A stretch of 64,000 nucleotides of DNA, from the NCBI GenBank assembly GCA_040414675.1, contig JBEDUN010000016.1:1-64000 (forward strand), given 5' to 3'. Below the pieces are notes generated by a model, which was not told the origin of the DNA, made no database searches, and saw only the letters and a list, made by a program, of their open reading frames with translations. Both the position numbers and the translations under genes were made by a program. Position 1 is the first letter of the stretch, and every line of letters starts with the position of its first letter. Positions 56,906-64,000 of this stretch are shown here, one piece after another. Source of the stretch: JARBAU01 sp040414675 (lineage in GTDB: Archaea > Thermoproteota > Nitrososphaeria > Nitrososphaerales > Nitrososphaeraceae).

Positions 56906-57043
56906 ATGTCGTCAACATTACACAAATCAGTTGAATGCCCATATTGTCACTCAAAGTTCAAAAATAGTGACGAAATGTCAAAACATATCGATAGAATACA
57001 TATCGGTTCAGGGTTACTAGAAGGAAGAATCCATCGAAATTAG
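56906..57043 (+). CDS. 45-aa single C2H2 zinc-finger protein
   Basis: ATG 56906 to TAG 57041-57043. One finger, CPYC, 12 residues (HSKFKNSDEMSK), His, 4 residues (IDRI), His, again exactly C-x2-C-x12-H-x4-H, then a Gly/Arg tail. It has the same architecture as the 41-aa protein at 25766 with little identity outside the ligands, so they are diverged paralogues or separate families. Lies in the 1.1-kb gap upstream of the proteasome pair. Confidence 0.72.
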   Translation: MSSTLHKSVECPYCHSKFKNSDEMSKHIDRIHIGSGLLEGRIHRN

Positions 57044-57614
57044 TTGTAATCTCGGTTGGTAACTGGCTCTAATATGGAACATACCTTTTTCTTTTAATTT
57101 CGACTAGAATCGACAATTCATTATATTTTTTAACTAACTGTTGAGTATATGCAAAAATCCTAAATTCAAAGTTGAATCCTAACTTAACAAATTTTTCAAT
57201 ATAATCATACAAATATGCAAATGACACTTTCACCTATGAGAGTAATTTTGTTTTTCACAATCTGAGGCAAAGAGGTTAGAACATAGTATATCATTATACA
57301 AATAATTGCGATGAATTAAATTACAATTGAGTACACCTGAAGTCCAATTTAAGAACATATTTCTAATGTGTAAAGGTAGAATTACCCGATCTAATGCAAA
57401 GTTTTTTATATTATCGAAGGTATCTAATTTGCCTCGAGATTATTTTGATTTTAGTAATGCCAAAATACTCGAATGGATTAATTAATCCCTCACAGATACT
57501 GACGGTAGTGAACCAATTTCGTCCCATTCTTCGGATTTCGACTTAAAATCGTTGTTGTGACCATACTTCACTGGTGGTGGTCAATAATAGATCGTCTTGT
57601 CATATTATTATTTA

Positions 57615-58202
57615 ATGACTACAATAGTCGGTCTACGAACCAAGTATGGTGTAATACTTGGTTCTGATAGAAGAGCAAGTAAAGGATTCTTTATAGGATC
57701 CAAAATTACACAAAAAATAACTCAAATTGACGATACGCTAGCTGTAGCTGTTGCAGGACAATTGTCAGATGCCGAGCACATTATCAAAGTTGCAAAAGCA
57801 GAACGAAAATTGATAGAATTACGTAGAGGATTTCCACTAACGGTGAAAGAATCCGCAAGATTGATCGCCAATTTGGCATATTCAGGTCTTAAAAATTACC
57901 AACCGTACTTCGTAGAACTTATAGTCGCAGGAGTAGACAGCGAAGGCGGACTAGTGTTTGTAGCGGACATGAGTGGTGCTATAACTGGGGAAGAATTTGC
58001 TGCTTCCGGATCTGGCTCTCCTGTTGCCTACGGCGTGCTTGAAAATCTATACCATAACGAAATGACTAACGATCAAGCAAAGCAGGTGGCCGAGAAAGCA
58101 GTATCTGCTGCGATGGAAAGAGATCCTGGCTCAGGTAACGGCATCGATGTTCTAATCATTCCTAGCATAATACAAGTCCAGCAGAAGGAGAAGGTGAAAT
58201 AG
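57615..58202 (+). CDS. psmB: second proteasome beta subunit, no propeptide
   Basis: A 195-residue catalytic-type beta subunit. The ATG at 57615 places Thr directly after the initiator Met (MTTIVGLR), so Met removal alone would expose the Thr1 nucleophile. In that numbering Asp17 (GSDRRAS) and Lys33 (TQKI) are conserved, and SGSGSPVAYGVLE and GSGNGIDVLII fit the fold. A TTG at 57597 would add six residues with no Gly-Thr cleavage site, so I prefer the ATG. One nucleotide separates it from the alpha-like gene, so they are co-translated or coupled. Confidence 0.88.
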   Translation: MTTIVGLRTKYGVILGSDRRASKGFFIGSKITQKITQIDDTLAVAVAGQLSDAEHIIKVAKAERKLIELRRGFPLTVKESARLIANLAYSGLKNYQPYFVELIVAGVDSEGGLVFVADMSGAITGEEFAASGSGSPVAYGVLENLYHNEMTNDQAKQVAEKAVSAAMERDPGSGNGIDVLIIPSIIQVQQKEKVK

Positions 58203-58203
58203 A

Positions 58204-58902
58204 ATGTCTGAAATTGGTGGCGTCTCAAGTAGTAGTAACAGCAATAATAGGTATCCATATTATTATGGACCAGAAGGAAGACTAGTATTAGTCGATAGCG
58301 CACTAGAAGCTGTAAGCAGAGGATCAACGACCATTGGTATAAAAACACCGAAATTTGCATTGATCTCCAGTCACATTAAGCCTACAAAGGCCCTAGTGGA
58401 GCCGGCTGAAAAAATCTTTACTATAGATCAACACATAGGTGCCACTGGTTCAGGATACATAGGCGACATACTTCAATTAATAGACGAAATGCGTATTGCT
58501 TCGCAAAGACATAGACTTTCCTATGAAAGCCCTATAGATGTAAATTCTCTTGCAAAATATCTTGGCGCTTATTTGCACAATTACACGATCTACGCTGTTC
58601 GTCCTCAGGCTGCATCCATAATTATCTCTGGAATGGATCAAATGGGTATTCAGTTGTATCAAGTGGATCCAAGTGGCACCTATTTTCGAGGGTCTGGATT
58701 TGCTATCGGCCATTACTCAGATATAGCTTTGGATGTACTTCAGAGGGAATACAGTCCCCAATTAAGTATCAATGAAGCGATTGCCCTAAGCAACAAAGCA
58801 ATGGAAAAAGCATTGGACGAAGGTCCTCAAGTAGAGACTGGCATAGTGACTACCAAGAATGGCATATTTAGAAAGATAACTAATGGCCAATATAACGAAT
58901 AA
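58204..58902 (+). CDS. divergent proteasome alpha-type subunit
   Basis: A 232-residue alpha-type fold: YYGPEGRLVLVDSALEAVSR then GSTTIGI corresponds to the canonical alpha N-terminal block SPDGRxxQVEYAxxAVxRGxTxIGI. GATGSGYIGDILQLIDEMR fits the central sheet and helix, and TYFRGSGFAIGHYS the later strand. The gating YDR motif and VEYA are altered (VDSA), and the first 16 residues are a Ser/Asn-rich, Tyr-rich tail. It has no N-terminal Thr, so it should be structural. Its tight pairing with the beta gene suggests a dedicated complex. Confidence 0.82.
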   Translation: MSEIGGVSSSSNSNNRYPYYYGPEGRLVLVDSALEAVSRGSTTIGIKTPKFALISSHIKPTKALVEPAEKIFTIDQHIGATGSGYIGDILQLIDEMRIASQRHRLSYESPIDVNSLAKYLGAYLHNYTIYAVRPQAASIIISGMDQMGIQLYQVDPSGTYFRGSGFAIGHYSDIALDVLQREYSPQLSINEAIALSNKAMEKALDEGPQVETGIVTTKNGIFRKITNGQYNE

Positions 58903-59220
58903 ACTGGTGCTTTAAGAAATATTCACTACAGGGACTCGAGAGACGTCCTATTCAATATTTCTTTGGAATTCGCGAAACTAGCTCTAAATGGAATCTTAAT
59001 GGGATTAAATTTTAAAACGAATCAGAAAGATTAGAAGGATACATAATGCACAATCTGAATGAGTTTTGATTTATACTCTTGATTTGCATCATATTTCTGA
59101 TCGAGGCAAAATCTGGACATAAATTTACTTTTAATCATGCATCTTCTAATGTGCAATACATAATTACAGTATAGACCAGCCATTACGATACTTAAAATAG
59201 TCAATACGTTAAGATCTTGG

Positions 59221-59559
59221 ATGGATATGGGACTCTATTCGGACAGGACAGGTGACATATCATTTGAGAGACATTTATCATCCTTGGAGCAAGAACCAAG
59301 ACAATTATTATTGGAGCTCCGCAATTTTGTAAGGTCACTTGGTAGCAATGTTATCGAAGAAGTAAGACCACACAGAATAGTATACGCTAAATCATTGACC
59401 TTTAGAACCTTTTTGGATATCCAACCTAGGATCAACGATTTGGTTGTATCATTGAAAAAAAGTAGAACCGAACCGGTTTTAACAGAGACTATTAACAATT
59501 TAGCGAATCTAAATGAATTCAAGAATCAGATTAAAGATACATATCTATCGATAAAATAG
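59221..59559 (+). CDS. DUF5655-like protein, 112 aa
   Basis: ERHLSSLEQEPRQLLLELRN, then VRPHRIVYAKSLTFRTFLDI and DLVVSLKKSR resemble small DUF5655/DUF1801-type domains of unknown function that share a compact alpha/beta fold. The start is ATG 59221 (59227 also possible). Confidence 0.6.
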   Translation: MDMGLYSDRTGDISFERHLSSLEQEPRQLLLELRNFVRSLGSNVIEEVRPHRIVYAKSLTFRTFLDIQPRINDLVVSLKKSRTEPVLTETINNLANLNEFKNQIKDTYLSIK

Positions 59560-59682
59560 CATTCACTCATGGCACTTATTCCAATGAAACGAAGTAAATA
59601 TAATCAAATTAGTATAGCTAAATTTGACATGGTCAGATAGTCTAGATCAGCAGATAGATGAATTCACCTCACGTGCTTTACC

Positions 59683-60690
59683 TTGATAAAGATCCGCAAT
59701 TTAGTCAAGAAATATGAGAACTTCATAGCTCTAAACGAAATCAACTTAGAGGTATTTGATAACGAGGTGTTTGGCCTATTGGGACCAAATGGGGCTGGAA
59801 AAACGACGCTAATCCACATCCTTGCGACTCTTTTGAAGCCCACATCCGGAACTGCCATTGTAAATGGTTTTGACGTTGTAAAGCATCCCTCTAATGTACG
59901 GTCAAGTATCGGGATAGTGTTTCAGGCCCCCAGTAGCGATGATATGTTAACTGCATATGAGAATCTGAAGTTACATTCGATGCTTTATAGTGTTCCTAAG
60001 AGCACAAGAGAAAAAAGAATCCTCGAGGTCCTAGAATTAGTTGGACTAATTGAAAGAAAAGATCATCAAGTGAAAAAATTTTCTGGCGGAGTGAGAAGGA
60101 GGCTAGAATTAGCAAGAGGACTCTTACATAAGCCCAAGATAATATTTCTTGACGAACCTACTCTGGGCTTGGACCCTAAAAGCCGGTGGATAATGTGGGA
60201 TTATATTAAAGGATTAGTTCAGTCCGAGAAAATTACATTAGTAATGACCACGCACTATATGGAAGAAGCGGACTTACTATGTGATAAAATAAGTTTTATC
60301 AATAGCGGAAAAATAATAGCTCTTGATTCACCAACCAGACTTAAGCAAAATATAAGAGGAGATATTATAGACATAGAGATAACGAATAAAAGTCAACTAG
60401 ATAGGGCTTTGGTAAATATTAAACACGAATTGAAACACTTTGAATTTGTACGCAAAGTGGAATTTAACAAAAACCTAGGTAAGATATCTGTGCATGTTGA
60501 TGACGCTTCAATCAATTTGGTATCGATCTTAAGAACAGTAACTAAAGATAGTGATGTGGGACGTGTAGATTTGCGAAGGCCTACACTGAATGATGTATTC
60601 TTCGAATACACAGGTAAAGAGATCTTAGATAACGATACACCTGAGGGCGGGTTCATGGAAAAATTTGCAAGATATAACGAAAACAAATAG
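59683..60690 (+). CDS. ABC transporter ATP-binding protein, DrrA/CcmA-like
   Basis: A 335-residue ATPase with Walker A GPNGAGKTT, Q-loop IVFQAPSSDD, signature FSGGVRRR, Walker B IIFLDEPTLGLD, H-loop MTTHYMEEAD, and the extra C-terminal domain (DIIDIEITNKSQLD ... LRRPTLNDVFFEYTGKE) typical of Drr-type exporters. No DrrB permease follows; downstream is a short non-coding gap and a winged-helix gene on the other strand. It starts at TTG 59683. Confidence 0.9.
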   Translation: MIKIRNLVKKYENFIALNEINLEVFDNEVFGLLGPNGAGKTTLIHILATLLKPTSGTAIVNGFDVVKHPSNVRSSIGIVFQAPSSDDMLTAYENLKLHSMLYSVPKSTREKRILEVLELVGLIERKDHQVKKFSGGVRRRLELARGLLHKPKIIFLDEPTLGLDPKSRWIMWDYIKGLVQSEKITLVMTTHYMEEADLLCDKISFINSGKIIALDSPTRLKQNIRGDIIDIEITNKSQLDRALVNIKHELKHFEFVRKVEFNKNLGKISVHVDDASINLVSILRTVTKDSDVGRVDLRRPTLNDVFFEYTGKEILDNDTPEGGFMEKFARYNENK

Positions 60691-61107
60691 AGATCGTTGA
60701 CTTGATATATCTGCACCACCAGCTTTATGACGATTAATTAGTATTATTTATATATAGTATTTTCAGCTTGAAAACTTTTTTTTACTTAAAGACTCAACTG
60801 TAAAATTCGGAGGATTTACCGATTAGCCAGTCAGGATCTCGTAATTCTTTGATTATGAACTGTAACAATTAGTGTTCTGTCTAGTAAGCGTATTCTTGTC
60901 ATGCAATAGCTTTTTTAAGTACGAATTCACAGGTTAGAAAATAATTAAGGATAATATTTCTAATTCACCAGCAAAAAAAGCTTCTATTATTTTATAAGAT
61001 ACTTTAGACTAGATGCATTAATATTATAATGATATTATAAAATTGAATATCAATTTTTACCCTAAAAAACGAAGCAGAAATGTCTTAAAATTCAAACTTC
61101 AAAAAAT
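60691..61107. other. 417-bp intergenic region
   Basis: Convergent end of the ABC ATPase and the winged-helix gene; no permease remnant recognised. Confidence 0.5.
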
Positions 61108-61398
61108 TTAGGCAACTGCCTTTTGTGTTCTTTTGCCATAGGTATTTTGTACAACCAACTCACCCATTCGATTGTAGACTTCCAGATAATGCATACCTTT
61201 TGGAGTGGTTTTGAAGGATCTTTCTCCCTCTATATATTCCAACAAATCATTTTCGATAAGTATTTTCAAATATTCTCTTAAAAGATTGTATGATAAATAT
61301 GTCTTGAATTGAATCTCTGTAATCCTTATCACGTTTCCGTTAGCACATTCCAAAATAGCTCCTATTATCTCTGTCCTGGATCTATGTACAGGTTTCAT
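61108..61398 (-). CDS. winged-helix protein, HTH_45-like, 96 aa
   Basis: SRTEIIGAILECANGNVIRI, TEIQFKTYLSYNLLREYL and KTTPKGMHYLEVYNRM form a complete winged-helix unit of the short type abundant in Thaumarchaeota (often paired as regulators). Probably DNA-binding; the target is unknown. Starts at ATG 61398. Confidence 0.75.
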   Translation of the reverse strand: MKPVHRSRTEIIGAILECANGNVIRITEIQFKTYLSYNLLREYLKILIENDLLEYIEGERSFKTTPKGMHYLEVYNRMGELVVQNTYGKRTQKAVA

Positions 61399-63210
61399 TT
61401 CTAGTTATAATAGAGAATAACTTCTCCTTATTTAATTCTAATTCATATTAACTCTTATAGATTAGACAGAAAGAAGATGCTAGACCATTTGTATAGAACA
61501 TTTATTGCTATCTCTTGTTTTCTTTCGCATATAGACACGTGTTTTTCATGGTACCCGTCAATAGTAGTTTGAATAGACAGACACCATCTGATTCACAACA
61601 GACATAGTTACTTACATATTAAGAAATGGTGAATATTCATTAGATCGTATTCTCACTAGCACCTCTTGGACATTTTGGTTCTAAATCCAAAGTTTTCAAA
61701 CTTAAATTAGTTTTATGACTAAATTTTTATGTTGACAAATAATAAAATAGATACTAATCATCTGTACCACTTCGATATAGAAATACAACTAGGTTAAATT
61801 CGAGCCACGACTAGCAATTATTTTTATGTTCTGTGCAGAAGGAAACCAATTTGCACCAATTTAATAAATATTAATAATTAGTAACTAAAAAAGAACATTA
61901 TAGAATTGAATTCCCTATAAACATATCATGTCAAATATCGTGACAATCACAGCGAGTGTGTCTTCAGATTACTGCTAAAGTGATGAGACTAATTCTAGTA
62001 GATACTAATGGGAAGAATTCGCATCGTACGGGGTGTCAGTCCCATACCAATATGACCAGACATATCTACATCGTCCACATTCATTTAACTTTCCTCGTTT
62101 GCGTGTTTCGCAATCCAGAAAATGTTGATAATCTTCATCAATAGGATACTTGTATTTCTCTAGCCTAGGAATGAACATCACTCTATTATTATCCACAGAT
62201 CTTAAAAAATCTTGCTTAAATAAATTATGTCAAGTAAAACCGATTCCGGGCAATATCATCTACATTACTTGAAATCGGCAAGGCTGAAATATTAGTTCAT
62301 AATTTCGATTAAAGATTATCGAACGAGATGAGATCCCGGTACTAACCAACATCGAGGTCGAGATTAGTTTTATTAAAAGTCGCTAGAACTGAGTTGAGGA
62401 ACAGATAGATATGAGAATTATTATCGAACATGAATCTAAATGAGTAGAAGTGTAAGCTGGACCAAGTTAAGAAATAAGAAATTTATTGCATTCAATGACT
62501 GTGTAGATAAGAAGTGCTCGATGTGTGCTCGAATAAACGGGAATAGTTAATACAATGAAGGGCATACTATACATCCAGTATAATGTATCCTTATGTTGAT
62601 TATTCTGTTGCTCAATATATTATCAGCATTTCTGTCAGATTTGAATACTATTAATACTTCGACAGCACGACTAACGACACGGTAAATTAGTTCTGGGAAT
62701 TGCAATCATATTCAATTATGTCATGTATATGTAGTAGGAATAAGTAATCCATCAACTGGAGTCTTTGCACCTGGATCTTCTTCCCTTATGTATTTATGAA
62801 ATGATCCTACAAATTCGTCAAACAGCGATTGCTCCGGCTTGAACGTTACAATACATTTATCTTAACTAGTCAATAGCTCCTCTGACCCTTGCTTAGGATA
62901 TATGTTTGATTGTAATCTAATGCCTTTAACCCTCAACTACATTGAATTGTGGACTAAGCATAAATTATGAGCGATGTAAGGGAGGACTCAACCTGAAGAC
63001 AATCATTTCAACGCAGTAAAAAACTAGGTTGGTACATGTATCTATAGACAATGAGTGGTCGGCTGCTTGTCTATAACCTTTCAAGAATTGCCTGCAGTAT
63101 AGTAAGAATCTAGCTAAACCCTCAACAACTGGAAGTTAGCCTAGGACATATGAGTGCGGCTCCTGTTGCAAAAAGGTATTATTCCAGCCTTGGGTATGTG
63201 AGTTAGTAAA
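61399..63210. other. 1.8-kb sparse stretch
   Basis: Only one weak ORF (62005-62196 minus) is worth listing; otherwise no gene, RNA or repeat is supported. Confidence 0.5.
62005..62196 (-). CDS. doubtful 63-aa ORF with CxxC
   Basis: Protein-like stretch FIPRLEKYKYPIDEDYQHFL, then DCETRKRGKLNECGRCRYVW, an ECGRC motif followed by an aromatic run. It could be the remnant of a zinc-binding gene. No promoter or family. Confidence 0.3.
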   Translation of the reverse strand: MDNNRVMFIPRLEKYKYPIDEDYQHFLDCETRKRGKLNECGRCRYVWSYWYGTDTPYDANSSH

Positions 63211-63357
63211 ATGGAACTAATGAACGATACAGTTCTAGAAATTGTCACAGTTATTGCAGTTGCAGCAGGATTGATTTTAATCACTGCTGTAACGAGTGTG
63301 ATAAAAGATAAAGACGGAAACAGACACAATAACACCAACAATGGTAAAATCGAATAG
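63211..63357 (+). CDS. small membrane protein, 48 aa
   Basis: ATG 63211 to TAG 63355-63357. One helix (EIVTVIAVAAGLILITAVTS) is followed by a charged Lys/Asp/Asn tail (KDKDGNRHNNTNN). An alternative Met is at the fourth codon. Typical single-span small protein; family unknown. Confidence 0.5.
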   Translation: MELMNDTVLEIVTVIAVAAGLILITAVTSVIKDKDGNRHNNTNNGKIE

Positions 63358-63817
63358 TGAAAGAGCAAATACTGAAAGAGTTATCACTGCTGCAGTAGCG
63401 GTTTCCATTCTTGGACAATTTCATGGAAACCATTCCAAACCACAAAGCCAAACTTATAGAATAGCCGTTCATTCGCCTTTTCTGGGGAGAATATACCTAA
63501 AATCTATACCCATCTTATCTGTATGCGTACCCCCTTGTGAAAGATAAATCCTGACATTTTGTCATAACAGAAAGGGTAGTACCAATTAATAGAAGACTTG
63601 GAATATAAGCAGAGAAACTTTACTATTTTATTGATAATGGTGCACATGCACACTTTAGCAGAAATTTGGCTAATTAAAGAGCAAATTTAGAATGTCAATA
63701 AACTATCCTTTATTTGTACAAAGGAAAGGTTTAGAAATTCGTAGTACTTGTTATATCTCGAAACATCAATGATCTGTCCTGCTTATATCATAAGTTGTCC
63801 ATTCTAAATCAGTATAC

Positions 63818-63931
63818 ATGATAATTAATTCTGTGGTAAGTATAAGGAAGTGTCGACAACATATCTTCACAGCTGCTGTTGCCGGTGTTCTAGTCCTGCT
63901 TATTTACTATTCAATTATACGATATTGGTAG
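63818..63931 (+). CDS. possible 37-aa membrane peptide
   Basis: ATG 63818 (or GTG six codons later) to TAG 63929-63931. A basic start (SIRKCRQH) precedes one helix (IFTAAVAGVLVLLIYYSII) ending in RYW. Consistent with the positive-inside rule, otherwise unsupported. Confidence 0.4.
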   Translation: MIINSVVSIRKCRQHIFTAAVAGVLVLLIYYSIIRYW

Positions 63932-64000
63932 ACCAATAACCTACTACCTCAAACAGGACAGATCATCTCAATAGTAATAATGTTGACCAGCAACCAGCAA

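Noticed and set aside
63341..63547. 68-codon plus-strand ORF overlapping the end of the 63211 gene
   Set aside because: Starts inside the previous gene and degenerates to non-protein-like sequence; no motif.

Overview
The window is chromosomal DNA from an AT-rich archaeon, very probably an ammonia-oxidising Thaumarchaeon (Nitrososphaerota) of the Nitrososphaera/Nitrosocosmicus type. The evidence is archaeal ribosomal proteins S24e and S27ae, archaeal Pus10, Dph2 and Dph6, the aconitase X pair of the archaeal mevalonate route, intron-bearing tRNAs, an archaeal-type SRP RNA, threonine-protease proteasome genes, and TATA boxes about 25-30 nt ahead of start codons (leaderless transcription). No amo, rRNA or replication gene is present to fix the genus, so this placement is inference.

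Layout. Positions 1-31 kb are mainly housekeeping: argS, phosphoglycolate phosphatase, tRNA-Arg(CCG) with a 13-nt intron, S24e-S27ae, pus10, srp54-dph6, tRNA-Cys(GCA) with an intron, a Rieske ferredoxin, a secreted matrixin-like protease, a proteasome beta subunit, leuCD, both aconitase X subunits, a TtcA/NcsA-type tRNA thiolase, dph2, SRP RNA, RidA, a cupredoxin and an M20 peptidase. Between them lie long decayed stretches with an IS transposase relic (4.4-4.8 kb), a dead msrB whose 3' end was duplicated (11.4-12.5 kb) and a fumarase fragment (13.1-13.3 kb).

Positions 30.5-36.5 kb hold a 589-bp IS6-like deletion derivative with inverted repeats and a perfect 8-bp target duplication, then Hsp20, a UbiB-family kinase, a Nudix hydrolase, an orphan ABC ATPase and a methyltransferase. 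Positions 36.7-50.8 kb are rich in exported or membrane-anchored proteins of unknown function, led by an 850-residue Ala/Ser-repeat exported protein. An alpha/beta hydrolase inactivated by one nonsense codon lies beside it. Positions 50.8-64 kb are sparse: an Na+/H+ antiporter, an RHH-like protein, mini C2H2 and other small zinc proteins, a second divergent proteasome beta/alpha operon, an orphan Drr-type ABC ATPase, a winged-helix protein and several tiny membrane peptides.

Functional links: SRP54 and SRP RNA give two parts of the targeting particle. Dph2 and Dph6 give two steps of diphthamide synthesis on EF-2. LeuC and LeuD form isopropylmalate isomerase. The two aconitase X subunits form phosphomevalonate dehydratase. 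Two sets of catalytically competent proteasome beta subunits occur, one paired with an unusual alpha subunit. I found no CRISPR array and no complete mobile element. The most unusual items are the second proteasome operon, the Ala/Ser-repeat protein, the mini zinc fingers and the non-canonical tRNA intron.
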